Shown: positions 56,252 to 64,000 of the stretch, in pieces | How the letters are laid out: every line of letters starts with the position of its first letter | Numbering within the stretch: the stretch's first letter is position 1 | NCBI RefSeq assembly: GCF_014201715.1 | Contig: NZ_JACHFD010000011.1 | Coordinates: 1 to 64,000 of the forward strand | Source of the DNA: Haloferula luteola | GTDB lineage: Bacteria > Verrucomicrobiota > Verrucomicrobiia > Verrucomicrobiales > Akkermansiaceae | Reading direction: 5' to 3' | Length of the DNA stretch: 64,000 nt | The notes under the pieces: model-generated | What the model saw: the letters and a program-made list of their open reading frames with translations, nothing else | The model's database searches: none | What the model was told of the DNA's origin: nothing | Made by a program: the position numbers and the translations under genes

Positions 56252-56971
56252 TCAGGGAGTCGAAGCAGTGGGGACCCGATCGAGAAGTCCTTCGATATCT
56301 TCCGCGGAGATGGGTGCCATGTGGAGGTCCGCGAACACAACGCCTCCCCTTTGATCCTCATCCGGCGGCAAGATGAGCAGTGGGAATGTGTCGCTCTGAC
56401 TCAACGGCTGACCGGCTGCGGGATACAGCACACCCTTTTGGCGTGTCCACGACAGTGCCCGGGTGTCGAAGGCATCCATGTCTTCCGAAAGGAAGATGGA
56501 TTCCAAAGATTCGGGATACCGGCTGGCATCACCCACCGAGTCCTCCAAGACAAGTGCCAGCATCTTGAGGTGACCGAGATGGGAGGGACGATGAGTCTGG
56601 GTCCAGGATCCATCCATCGGCGTTCGAACCATGAGTAAGATCCCAGGAATGAGGAACGAAGCCCCAAAGAGCACACTCGTCCCCGCAACGACGGCAAGCG
56701 AGGTGCGGAATCTCCAGCCGGGGAGGCGAAAGGCACGGCGGGCGAGGTGGTGGAGGATCCCGATGGTCGCCAAGCTGGCCACTCCCCACGCGACGAGAAT
56801 CTCGGGATCGATCGACATCGAGGAAAGGTTTCTCCTCAAAAACCCCATCCAACCCCAAAGGAGATGCTTGAGAAAGGAGAGGGTTGCGGGAAGCCCTCGA
56901 CCGGTAAGGAACAGGACGAGAACGAAAAGGAACGCTCCGAGCGCCCATCGGGAGAAGCTTGAACTCTTCAT
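56252..56971 (-). CDS. Membrane protein with pseudopilin-like C-terminus, cassette gene 3
   Basis: No known family is recognised. The 239-residue protein has about three membrane helices (WALGAFLFVLVLFLT; ILVAWGVASLATIGILHH; TSVLFGASFLIPGILLMV) and a C-terminal soluble part with YPESLESIFLSEDMDAFDTRA, GVLYPAAGQP, LLILPPDEDQRGGVVFADLH and ISAEDIEGLLDRV. That tail resembles the C-terminal part of pseudopilin-like proteins. It overlaps the preceding gene by 4 bp (ATGA), and the same pattern of domains is found in that gene and the next one. It is the last gene of the trio at 56252-58397. Confidence 0.55.
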   Translation of the reverse strand: MKSSSFSRWALGAFLFVLVLFLTGRGLPATLSFLKHLLWGWMGFLRRNLSSMSIDPEILVAWGVASLATIGILHHLARRAFRLPGWRFRTSLAVVAGTSVLFGASFLIPGILLMVRTPMDGSWTQTHRPSHLGHLKMLALVLEDSVGDASRYPESLESIFLSEDMDAFDTRALSWTRQKGVLYPAAGQPLSQSDTFPLLILPPDEDQRGGVVFADLHMAPISAEDIEGLLDRVPTASTP

Positions 56972-57699
56972 GGCGGGAGGAGGGCGTCGAGCTTTTGAGG
57001 AGAAACGAATTGGTGGGAACCATCCGCGAAGATGATCAGCGGAGCGTTTCCTTCCACTTCGGTAGCGACGAGGATGGGCGTCGAGGACGGGAGAGTGGTG
57101 ATGTCGGCCCCGGGTTGGAGCAGGATGAACGGCTCCATGTGACGGCTCGACTGGGATGGAGGGTAGCGGACCAGATGGACGGCCGCAGGATCCGCGGCGA
57201 CGATGTCCTCAATGGTGCGAGGATGCCTACCTTTGGCTGCGGATTCCATGAGCCAATGATGGAGATGAATCCCCCGATTGAGGGCCATGACTCTTGCTAA
57301 GCGGAAGGAGTGAACGATCATGCGATTCCTGCCCAGCCAGACGCTTTCGTGGACGATGCCGATCATGGAGGTGGCGGCTGCCATGGCAGCGAGAAGAAGT
57401 CCGGTCGCGCGGAGAGTGGTGGAGAATGGCTGGATCCACGTGGTCATTCGGCGAAGAAATCCGTGGAGCAGGAGCACGGCGGCAGCAGTCGCGAAGAGAG
57501 AGAAAGCAAGAGTGAGTGGATCCCACGAGAGGTGGGGTAAATTGACGATCGGGTGGCGGATCCAACCAGTGCCGAGATGCCAGATGATGAGGAAGATCCA
57601 AACCACCGGACCGGATCCAAAGAGGAGCATCCACCCGAACAAGGAGAGGCTGACCACGAGTCCCCATCGAAAGCGACGGCGCGGACGCTCCGGACTCAT
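56968..57699 (-). CDS. Membrane protein with pseudopilin-like C-terminus, cassette gene 2
   Basis: No known family is recognised. The 243-residue protein has three or four membrane helices (WGLVVSLSLFGWMLLFG; VVWIFLIIWHLGTGWI; LTLAFSLFATAAAVLLLHG; AAMAAATSMIGIVHESVWLG). A soluble tail contains HPRTIEDIVAADPAAVHLVRYPP, PILVATEVEGNAPLIIFADGSHQF and VSPQKLDALLPP. The tail follows the same order as in both neighbours: a small-residue helix, a YP element, a hydrophobic strand pair ending in F-A-D-G, then an S-x-x-x-L-D-x-L-L helix. It overlaps the genes on both sides by 4 bp (ATGA). Confidence 0.55.
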   Translation of the reverse strand: MSPERPRRRFRWGLVVSLSLFGWMLLFGSGPVVWIFLIIWHLGTGWIRHPIVNLPHLSWDPLTLAFSLFATAAAVLLLHGFLRRMTTWIQPFSTTLRATGLLLAAMAAATSMIGIVHESVWLGRNRMIVHSFRLARVMALNRGIHLHHWLMESAAKGRHPRTIEDIVAADPAAVHLVRYPPSQSSRHMEPFILLQPGADITTLPSSTPILVATEVEGNAPLIIFADGSHQFVSPQKLDALLPP

Positions 57700-58397
57700 G
57701 GCTTTTCTTGCTGGCTGAGGGCCGAATCAAGACGGCCTTCCGACCAGTCTTCGATCGAGCCGTCGTTGAGAAGCACATAGCGCCGGGGACCTGCGGATGT
57801 GGGCTCATAGGCAACAATGTCACGGCCAGTGCCGATTTTCTGCGGACGCGAGTAGCCCAAGTAGTGGCCATCGTGGAGCCGCCACAGGGCGCGTGGGACT
57901 TCCCCGGAAAAGGGGCTCAAGGGCGCCTCGCCCTGATGGTCCTCGGCATACTCCCAAATTTGATCGCGTAGGGTCTCGAAGCGGCTGCGACGCAGCTCTT
58001 TGCTTTCCATTTTCCCCTCGTTCTGGCGAAGGCGGTAGCCGATGCCCTGTTTTTCCCATGCGCCGGGGGTGAGCAGCTCTCGAGCCCCGGAGATCATCGT
58101 AAGGATCACGTAGAGGAACAGCCCTGAGAGTAGCAACAGGGCGAGCGCATTTCGGTAGCTGAGCCTCGGTAACCGGGGATGGCTTCTGGATAGTGAATTC
58201 CACAAGCCTTTCACCGCCAATCCCAGAACGAGATAGGCGAAGAGAAAAAACGAAAGGACATCGAGTCGGGCGCGAGCGGCATCGGTCAGCGTGATCACCG
58301 TCATGCCGGCATGAGCGGGCAAAGTGAGCAGGATCGCTCCCATCAGCCCGTAGGCAACTCCATGAGGAACTCTTCGAGGATAGGAGTGAAGTGACAT
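57696..58397 (-). CDS. Membrane protein with pseudopilin-like C-terminus, cassette gene 1
   Basis: The first gene of the trio codes for 233 residues: three membrane helices (MGAILLTLPAHAGMTVI; VLSFFLFAYLVLGLAVKGLW; NALALLLLSGLFLYVIL) and a soluble tail. The tail has RFETLRDQIWEYAEDHQGEAPLSPF, YLGYSRPQKIGTGRDIVAYEP, RRYVLLNDGSIEDWSEGRLDSAL. The V-L-L-N-D-G element matches F-A-D-G in the other two. No family is recognised. It starts 30 bp after the stop codon of the upstream sugar isomerase-type gene on the same strand, so it may be transcribed with that cluster. Confidence 0.55.
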   Translation of the reverse strand: MSLHSYPRRVPHGVAYGLMGAILLTLPAHAGMTVITLTDAARARLDVLSFFLFAYLVLGLAVKGLWNSLSRSHPRLPRLSYRNALALLLLSGLFLYVILTMISGARELLTPGAWEKQGIGYRLRQNEGKMESKELRRSRFETLRDQIWEYAEDHQGEAPLSPFSGEVPRALWRLHDGHYLGYSRPQKIGTGRDIVAYEPTSAGPRRYVLLNDGSIEDWSEGRLDSALSQQEKP

Positions 58398-58427
58398 GAC
58401 GGGAATGTCATCACTCTCGATCGTTCG

Positions 58428-59315
58428 TTAGATGTCGGCAAGCAACTCTTGGAATTGTCGGCCGTAGTTGACATAAGATTGATAGCATTGCTGCCAATCA
58501 ACGGCAGACGGATCGGGCGCATGGAACACGGTGGCGACATGGGGTTCGATGGCGATCCAGCCTTGGTAGCCACGGGCTTTGGCATCCGCGAGAATTTCAC
58601 GGAGTTTCGCCTGTCCCTCTCCCGGCATGGTATAGACGGGTTCGACGTCGGGAGAGCTTGGGTTGAGGCAATCTTTGATATGGATGTGGGCGACGTGATC
58701 GCGCACCTTTTCCCAGAATTCGAAGGGATCCTGCCAGGGGAAGGAACCATCGGCCCTCGGCTTGGAACGATCGAGCTGAAAGACGGGATTACCGGTGTCG
58801 AAGACCAGCTTCATGCCGGGGACTTCATCGACGAGGCGAAGGGTATGTTCCGCGGAAAAACCTCCCCAGTTCATGCAGTTTTCGTGGATGGGGGTGAGGC
58901 CGGCATCGGCGAAGCGGGAAACGATTTCGCGCAGTCGACGAAAGCGCTCTTGTTCGTGTTGATCGGTCCCCCAGGGTTCCTGAGCATAGGACATGATCCG
59001 GACGAGGGAAGTTCTGAGGCGCTGCATGCGTGGAATGCAGCGCTGGATCTCGGCCAGGGTGACGTCGAAATCGGAGTCGATTTTTTTGCCCCAGTTGGCA
59101 ATCAAGGATCCAAATTCAGGGACTTCAATCTCGGCCTCATCCAAGCGGTCGGCGACTTGATCGAAGGTGTCTTGTGGCAATTCGTGAAGGTTGGCATTTC
59201 CGACCATTCGGGCGGAGAGGGCCGTCCAACCCAATTCGCGTGTCGCTTGAATCTGGGTCTCGAGATCCCGAGATGCTTCGTCGGCGAAGCCAGTCAGTTT
59301 GAAATGGGGCGTCAT
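58428..59315 (-). CDS. Sugar phosphate isomerase/epimerase (AP-endonuclease 2-like TIM barrel)
   Basis: The 295-residue protein is a xylose-isomerase-like TIM barrel. Metal- and substrate-binding elements are seen in PIHENCMNWGGFSAEH, KLVFDTGNPVFQLDRSK, VAHIHIKDC and QGWIAIEPHVATVF (Glu, Asp, His and Glu). Members isomerise or epimerise sugars, inositols or 3-keto-sugars; the exact reaction is not visible. It lies 115 bp downstream of the Gfo/Idh/MocA dehydrogenase gene on the same strand, in the sugar cluster 58-64 kb, and there is a second one at 62123. Confidence 0.85.
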   Translation of the reverse strand: MTPHFKLTGFADEASRDLETQIQATRELGWTALSARMVGNANLHELPQDTFDQVADRLDEAEIEVPEFGSLIANWGKKIDSDFDVTLAEIQRCIPRMQRLRTSLVRIMSYAQEPWGTDQHEQERFRRLREIVSRFADAGLTPIHENCMNWGGFSAEHTLRLVDEVPGMKLVFDTGNPVFQLDRSKPRADGSFPWQDPFEFWEKVRDHVAHIHIKDCLNPSSPDVEPVYTMPGEGQAKLREILADAKARGYQGWIAIEPHVATVFHAPDPSAVDWQQCYQSYVNYGRQFQELLADI

Positions 59316-59430
59316 GATCGAGAGAAGGGTGATGGAGTGGGTATCGTCTCGCAGGGTGCGGAGGATGCAGCGGTAGGGTGAGCTCGGAATGGCGCAATCG
59401 AGGGTCCGGCCTTGGTGAAATGGCGATGGG

Positions 59431-60471
59431 TTAGAGTGAAACGCTTTTCCCGGTCCGAGCGCTCTCGTAGATGGCGTGGATCAGGGCGACGGATTTGCGG
59501 GCTTCGGTGGCGGAGGTCGTCGGTTGGCGGCCTTCGCGCAGCGCGAGCACGACCTCTTCGAAATTCCGTTGGTGTTGAAGATAACCGATGGCTTTCGGGT
59601 CGTTGGCGCCCAGGCCGGCTTCGGCCCCTTTCATGAGGGTGGCTCGCAAGGTGGCATCTCCCGGTCGTTCGGTCCGAAAGTCCCAAAGTTCGAAAGTCTC
59701 GTCCGCGAGAAACACCGAGCCATCTGTCCCACAAAGTTGGACTCGAGCTGGATGGCCGTCTTTCGACCAGGTGCAGGTGGAGCCCTCGATGACGCCACGG
59801 GCTCCATTTTCAAATTCGAGGAGAGCCACGGCGATGTCTTCGACTTCGATGCGCTCGTGGGCCAAGCAGGCGGTATGGGCGTGAACTGCTCGAACAGGGC
59901 CGGCGAGATGAAGCAGCGCGTCGATGGTGTGGATGGACTGGTTCATCAAGGCGCCACCTCCGTCGAGGGCCCAGGTGCCCCGCCATGCTGCGGAGTCGTA
60001 GTAGGCCTGGTCGCGAAACCATTTGATGTAGGCGGATGCCGAAGTCAGGCGGCCGAACCTTCCCTCATCGACGGCAGCCTTGAAAGCGTCCATGGCGGGG
60101 TGGAATCGACGATTGAGGATGGCTGCGAGGGTTTTTCCCGCGGTCTGGGCGGCCTCGATCATGGTGTCGATGCGATCGGGCGTGATCTCGAGAGGTTTTT
60201 CGCAGATGACGTGCTTGCCCGCGGCGAGAGCGGCAAGGGTCGGCTCAAGATGGGCCCCAGAAGGGGTTGCGATGGTGACGATATCGAGTTCGGGATCGTC
60301 GAGAAACGCATCGAGATGGGAAAATGCCGGGACGTTGAATTCGCGGCCAAAGGCTTCCGCAGCCTCCGGGCGTTTGGCAAAGACCGAGTGCAAGGTGCCG
60401 CCCGACATGGCCTGGAGGGCGCGGGCGTGGAATTGGCCGATCATGCCGGCCCCGATGATTCCGAATTTCAT
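59431..60471 (-). CDS. Gfo/Idh/MocA family oxidoreductase
   Basis: The 346-residue protein has the NAD(P) motif GIIGAGMIGQFHARALQ and the family signature HVICEKPLEITPD with the catalytic Lys. The second domain has GGGALMNQSIHTIDALLHLAGP, with the His of the active site. Members oxidise sugars, inositols or sugar derivatives at a hydroxyl, often giving 3-keto products. ATG 60471 overlaps the stop of the transporter gene by 4 bp (ATGA), so the two are translationally coupled. This suggests that the transported substrate is oxidised directly. Confidence 0.92.
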   Translation of the reverse strand: MKFGIIGAGMIGQFHARALQAMSGGTLHSVFAKRPEAAEAFGREFNVPAFSHLDAFLDDPELDIVTIATPSGAHLEPTLAALAAGKHVICEKPLEITPDRIDTMIEAAQTAGKTLAAILNRRFHPAMDAFKAAVDEGRFGRLTSASAYIKWFRDQAYYDSAAWRGTWALDGGGALMNQSIHTIDALLHLAGPVRAVHAHTACLAHERIEVEDIAVALLEFENGARGVIEGSTCTWSKDGHPARVQLCGTDGSVFLADETFELWDFRTERPGDATLRATLMKGAEAGLGANDPKAIGYLQHQRNFEEVVLALREGRQPTTSATEARKSVALIHAIYESARTGKSVSL

Positions 60472-62090
60472 GGGAGAGTGCGTCGTTCGTTGCGAAGGAA
60501 ACCAAGGGTACCGATGAGGAAGAGAAGCCCGAGGAACAGCAGACCTCCCCAGCCAAAGTAACGCTCCCAGTTGGTGGCTTGCGTTTTGCCCCATAGGACC
60601 CACACCGAGCCCCCCGTGGCGATGGCGGTGGCTGGAATCATGAGGGCATTCCAAACCCAGCGTCGGCGGCCAGTAGGGCGCTCATGACCGAGGATCTGCC
60701 GGGAGTTCATCATGAGAAGGAAGGTGAAGTAGGCGATCGGGATGAGTGAGCCTCCGATCACCGACGTCGGAACCGCGAGAGCGGCCTTGGAAGCTCCATT
60801 CCAGAACAAGGGGAACAGGCAGCCGGAGATGCCGGAAAGGGCACACCCGAGGAAAAAGATGGCGCGCTCACGGGCGGGCTCGGTTTCCAGGGACGGCGCG
60901 TCGTGGGGAGACGAAAAGGCCTCCATGAAGGCGGTGCCGTTCATGAGCATGAGGATGACGATCGTGGATAGCGCCATCCCGAGAACGCCAATGCCGAAAA
61001 TCTTCTGGGAGATGACGGGGCCGGCGAAGGGCTCAAGGGTGATCGCCAGCGCGTTGGCATCGCGTTTGACGAGCATGTCGGCGAGTTCTCGATCGGCCTC
61101 GTTCGGGGTGATCGTTGGATGGGCAGCGGAGAGAGACTCGATGAGGGGAGCGCCCGCTCCTGGAGCGACATCGTGAGTCCGAGTGTGAAAGGACGACGCG
61201 GAAGCGATGACGACGCAGGAGGTGGCGAGGAAGAAGGGGATGAACAGGCCCACGGAAAGGTCGGTGATCGAGAGACCCCGATGGCGTTTTCCCCATTTCT
61301 TTTTGAGCAAGGTGTAGGGCAGCAGAAAGGTCATGTTGATGCCCACCGCGGTGCCGAAGGCCGTGATGATGATATCCCGCTGGTCACTGGAGATGCGCTT
61401 GCCCCACCACGAGGGCGATGACGAGCGCTCAATGAGATCGCTAAAGCCGCTCGCGGGTTTGAAAAGAAGGGAAAAGTCCGGGACAAAGCCGCGAAAAACC
61501 GAACTCCATTCCAGTTGTCCGGAACGAGTCAGGGCGACCACCACGGCAAAGAAAGAAACGACGATCGTGCCGACCATGATCTTGATGATGAGGTCGAATG
61601 CTTTCGCCGCTCCTCCACCAGCTTGGTAGAGGGCATTGACTCCCATTCCGATCAGAAAGAGGACGACAATGATGGCGGTTTGGGGGATTTTCTCCGAGAG
61701 CAGATTTTGTTGGATCGCTGCAGTCGCGAGAGAGAACTGGGGCATGATCCACACCATGTTGGCGAGGACGGTGGCGCCGAGCCAAGACCAACCAAGAAGA
61801 GGGTGAAGGTGGCGCTGGATGGCATGGAAGGGGCGCTGTCCCGTTGTGAGCGTCACATAGGCGATGGCCGACAGCATGATGATCCCGCAGACCATGGCGA
61901 GAGGCTGGAGCCACATCAGTCCAAAGCCGGCAATGACGCCGAGGTAGAGGGCTCCGGTGAGCGAGCCTCCGCCGAGGGTGATGGCGCCTTGGAGCCATCC
62001 TGGGCCGGAGAGACGGGCGTAGATGAAAAAGCGACCAAGGGGGCCCTTTTGGGCAGCCTCGTCGAGCAGCTGGGTTTCGCGGTCGGACAT
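60468..62090 (-). CDS. Nramp-fold transporter, non-canonical
   Basis: The 540-residue protein has about 11 membrane helices with the Nramp layout. The normal DPGN motif of helix 1 is replaced by SGPGWLQGAITLGGGSLTGAL. The MPHN-type motif of helix 6 is replaced by AVGINMTFLLPYTLLKKKWG. Both are the metal-coordination sites of true Nramp proteins, so this is unlikely to be an ordinary Mn/Fe importer. A long periplasmic insert sits near residues 270-370 (FHTRTHDVAPGAGAPLIE). It lies between the sugar isomerase-type gene (32 bp upstream) and the Gfo/Idh gene, which suggests a sugar or organic substrate (inference). Confidence 0.75.
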   Translation of the reverse strand: MSDRETQLLDEAAQKGPLGRFFIYARLSGPGWLQGAITLGGGSLTGALYLGVIAGFGLMWLQPLAMVCGIIMLSAIAYVTLTTGQRPFHAIQRHLHPLLGWSWLGATVLANMVWIMPQFSLATAAIQQNLLSEKIPQTAIIVVLFLIGMGVNALYQAGGGAAKAFDLIIKIMVGTIVVSFFAVVVALTRSGQLEWSSVFRGFVPDFSLLFKPASGFSDLIERSSSPSWWGKRISSDQRDIIITAFGTAVGINMTFLLPYTLLKKKWGKRHRGLSITDLSVGLFIPFFLATSCVVIASASSFHTRTHDVAPGAGAPLIESLSAAHPTITPNEADRELADMLVKRDANALAITLEPFAGPVISQKIFGIGVLGMALSTIVILMLMNGTAFMEAFSSPHDAPSLETEPARERAIFFLGCALSGISGCLFPLFWNGASKAALAVPTSVIGGSLIPIAYFTFLLMMNSRQILGHERPTGRRRWVWNALMIPATAIATGGSVWVLWGKTQATNWERYFGWGGLLFLGLLFLIGTLGFLRNERRTLP

Positions 62091-62122
62091 GGGTTTGGGT
62101 TTGGGAATCGATGGGGCAGCGA

Positions 62123-62947
62123 CTAACTGCCAAAGAACCGTCGGAGGTGGTCGCGGCTGGCGATGGCGACCTGTTCGGGGCTGGGGTCGTAGCGGAAGAC
62201 CTCGACGGAGATCCAGCCGTCGTAGTGAGTTTCGCGAAGGGCGTCGACGATCGGAGGGTAGTCCACTTCACCCATGCCGGGCCCGTAGAGGTTGGGGTCG
62301 TTGGCGTGAAAGTGCGCGGTCCAATCGCGGCTTTGGCGAATGATCTCTGGGATCGGAGTGGGCTCCGAACTCATGGCTTTGACGTCGAGGTGGAGACGAC
62401 AAGAGGGATGATCGACGAGTTGGCAGAGCTGAATGCCTTGCTCGGCGGTGTTGAGGAAGTTGGTTTCGTTCGGTCCGAGAGGCTCGATGGCCAAGGTCAC
62501 ACCGAGAGGTCCGGCATGATGGGCGACTTCGCGTAGCAAGTCGGCGGCTCGGTGGAAAGCCGATGTCGGGTCCCAGTCGGATTCCAAGGAGCGTTGTTGG
62601 GGGCTGCCCCAGACCATGACGGTGCCGCCGAGGGCATGACAAAGATCCGCGAGGTGGCGCGCGTAGTCCAGAGTGGCCTGGCGAACCGCCGTGTCAGGGG
62701 TGGTGAGGTGGAGGCCGGAAGTGTGGGCAAGAAGCCAGTGAAGACCAATGACTTCGATTCCCAGATCGCGAGCTTGGCGCCCTCGTTCGGCGGCCTCCGA
62801 CAATGTGAACTTCCTGACCTCGTCGGAAAGCGTGTACGGTGCGACCTCAAGACCGGAGTAACCGTGCTTGGCAGCAAGGCGGATCGACTCAAGCCACGGC
62901 ACCGTGCCGTAGGTCTCGTTGCAGATGGCAAATTTTCCGTCGCTCAT
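62123..62947 (-). CDS. Sugar phosphate isomerase/epimerase, tagatose/psicose epimerase-like
   Basis: The 274-residue TIM barrel has the D-tagatose 3-epimerase-like pattern: FAICNETYGTVPWLESIRLA, LGIEVIGLHWLLAHTSGLHL, VTLAIEPLGPNETNFLNTAEQG (first Glu), CRLHLDVKAMSSEPT (Asp), WTAHFHANDPN (His) and DGWISVEVFRYDPSPEQVA (second Glu). These residues normally bind a Mn2+ ion for epimerisation at C3 of keto-sugars. It is cytoplasmic, and sits 18 bp after the DUF1080 gene and 32 bp before the transporter gene in the cluster. Confidence 0.88.
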   Translation of the reverse strand: MSDGKFAICNETYGTVPWLESIRLAAKHGYSGLEVAPYTLSDEVRKFTLSEAAERGRQARDLGIEVIGLHWLLAHTSGLHLTTPDTAVRQATLDYARHLADLCHALGGTVMVWGSPQQRSLESDWDPTSAFHRAADLLREVAHHAGPLGVTLAIEPLGPNETNFLNTAEQGIQLCQLVDHPSCRLHLDVKAMSSEPTPIPEIIRQSRDWTAHFHANDPNLYGPGMGEVDYPPIVDALRETHYDGWISVEVFRYDPSPEQVAIASRDHLRRFFGS

Positions 62948-62965
62948 GCGAAGCGCGGCGGAGGC

Positions 62966-63619
62966 TCAGAGTTCCTTGATGCGAAGGTTGCGCCAGCGCA
63001 CATGACAGGAGTCACCGGCGTGAACCTGAAGGGCAAAGAAGCCTTCTGGGGTGAAATCATCGCCTTCGTCCGTGTAATCGACACGGAGTTCGTCATTGAG
63101 CCAGATTTGCAAGTGGCGATCTTGGCAGACGATGCGGATTTCATTCCAATCCGTCCACTTGAAGATTTTCTTCCCTTGTTGGGTGAAGGCCTTTTCAGCC
63201 TTGGCATCTCCCGCGGCAGGGACGAGCCAACCGCGTCGGGCCTCATCGTAGAGACCTGCGGTCCAAGCACGGTCCTTGCGGTTGTCGTGTTCGCACTGAT
63301 AGCCAAACACGCGGCCGTCTTCACCGGGTTTTTGGAGACCTCGGAACATCATGCCGGAGTTGCCAGTGAGGTCGTCGAACTTGATCTCGAAGCGGAAATC
63401 AAAGTTGCCGTAGGTCTTGGTGGTGCGAAGGAAGGTGTTGTTTGCGACCTTTTCTCCAGATCCGACGATTTCTCCGTCGACCACAGAATACTCCCCGGAG
63501 CCATTGACGCGGGTCCAGCCGTCGAGATTGGAGCCATTGAATAGGGCCGTAAATCCTTCCTCGAGCGCGGAGGCGGAGAGGGCAAGGAGCCCGGTGAAGA
63601 GCAGAGTTTTGAAAATCAT
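62966..63619 (-). CDS. Secreted DUF1080 (3-keto-disaccharide hydrolase-like) protein
   Basis: The 217-residue protein has a signal peptide (MIFKTLLFTGLLALSASA) and one DUF1080 domain: FTALFNGSNLDGWTRVNGSGEYSVVDGEIVG, YGNFDFRFEIKFDDLTGNSGMMFRGLQ and CQDRHLQIWLNDELRVDYTD, ending WRNLRIKEL. In Bacteroides and Agrobacterium, members of this family hydrolyse 3-keto-glycosides after a Gfo/Idh-type oxidation. A Gfo/Idh gene, two epimerase-type genes and uxuA nearby support such a role. It starts 59 bp after the uxuA stop codon. Confidence 0.88.
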   Translation of the reverse strand: MIFKTLLFTGLLALSASALEEGFTALFNGSNLDGWTRVNGSGEYSVVDGEIVGSGEKVANNTFLRTTKTYGNFDFRFEIKFDDLTGNSGMMFRGLQKPGEDGRVFGYQCEHDNRKDRAWTAGLYDEARRGWLVPAAGDAKAEKAFTQQGKKIFKWTDWNEIRIVCQDRHLQIWLNDELRVDYTDEGDDFTPEGFFALQVHAGDSCHVRWRNLRIKEL

Positions 63620-63678
63620 GAGTGAAGCGGTTGGCCTGCCTGCTACGGTGCGGATCGGCAGATCTTTTCAAACTTGTC

Positions 63679-64000
63679 CTACAAGTGGGCGCCGAGTTCA
63701 AGCCCGAGAATGAGTCCCCGGATTTCGGCGAGGCCTTTCATGCGTCCAAGGGCGGAATAGCCGGGAGTGATGCCTTCGGGTTTGGCGAGGTCATCCATGA
63801 TGACGAGTCCGTGATCCGGGCGGAAGGGCACTTCTTCGGGTCGACGACGGTGGCGGAGGAAAGATATGAGAACTTCGGCGAGAGAGGTGGATCCTTCGAG
63901 ATGGGGAGCTTCATGGAACGCGCCCTGAGATTCCAATGAGGTGCTGCGCAGGTGGAGAGCGTGAATGCGATCGGCGAAACGGCCCGCCAGTTCGGGCAGA
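63679..64000 (-). CDS. uxuA: Mannonate dehydratase, C-terminal part (continues past the window)
   Basis: The frame enters from beyond position 64000 and ends at 63679. The visible C-terminal 106 residues match UxuA: RIHALHLRSTSLESQGAFHEAPHLEGSTSLAEVL, then VPFRPDHGLVIMDDLAKPEGITPGYSALGRMKGLAEIRGLI. UxuA dehydrates mannonate to 2-keto-3-deoxygluconate in glucuronate breakdown. The metal-binding His of PDHG and the HLR element are present. It is upstream of the DUF1080 gene and probably in the same operon. Confidence 0.88.
   Translation of the reverse strand, partial: LPELAGRFADRIHALHLRSTSLESQGAFHEAPHLEGSTSLAEVLISFLRHRRRPEEVPFRPDHGLVIMDDLAKPEGITPGYSALGRMKGLAEIRGLILGLELGAHL

Overview
The window looks like a chromosome segment of a Gram-negative member of the Verrucomicrobiota, probably Verrucomicrobiales (inference). 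The support is a double-length UvrA of the kind known from the PVC superphylum, two DUF1080 (3-keto-disaccharide hydrolase-like) secreted proteins, FabV, an HprK-HPr-EI phosphorelay with no sugar permease in view, an outer-membrane FadL-type porin, a giant PQQ dehydrogenase/cytochrome mosaic protein and high G+C. No rRNA, tRNA, phage or complete insertion sequence was seen. Almost all genes are ordinary chromosomal genes.

Layout. 1-3.1 kb: a C-terminally truncated rhomboid next to an inverted repeat at the window edge, a repeat-containing lipoprotein, an EF-hand protein and a methyltransferase. 3.1-9.1 kb: both aconitases, acnA and acnB, in tandem; acnB has a strong promoter whose spacer holds a run of nine G. 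9.4-9.8, 14.0-14.36 and 22.5-22.8 kb: three arrays of one repeat family that alternates two different hairpins. 9.8-21 kb: small cytochrome c lipoprotein, Hsp70, a membrane-anchored protein of unknown function, a DUF1080 protein, a class V aminotransferase and an 1853-residue secreted oxidoreductase. 21.2-26 kb: fabG-sixA facing hprK-ptsH-ptsI. 26-32.7 kb: FadL porin, DUF3817, a triple FKBP, DUF2459, fabV and an M20-type amidohydrolase. 32.7-46.8 kb: double uvrA divergent from a truncated haemoglobin, a very small kinase-like protein with mgtE, an MGDG-synthase-like glycosyltransferase, a sulfatase-superfamily membrane enzyme and a CorA-like protein. 46.8-58.4 kb: speA, peroxiredoxin-like, ABC-F, cyclophilin, thiG, mdh, FtsB-like, hpt and three overlapping membrane genes. 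58.4-64 kb: a minus-strand sugar catabolic cluster (uxuA, DUF1080, two sugar isomerase/epimerase-type proteins, an Nramp-fold transporter, a Gfo/Idh/MocA dehydrogenase).

Genes that appear to work together: HprK, HPr and EI form a regulatory phosphorelay, and the neighbouring SixA could remove phosphate from it. AcnA, AcnB and Mdh serve the TCA cycle. MgtE and the CorA-like protein handle magnesium. The 58-64 kb cluster suggests uptake, oxidation, epimerisation and hydrolysis of a keto-sugar or uronate-containing substrate.

Regulation: several operon-leading genes have a TAnnnT-type -10 hexamer only 5-9 nt before the start codon, which points to leaderless mRNAs. Six convincing intrinsic terminators were found, one of them inside the coding sequence of a convergent gene. 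The most novel signals are the dual-hairpin arrays, the G9 promoter of acnB, the mosaic giant protein, the non-canonical transporter cluster and the three-gene overlapping membrane cassette.
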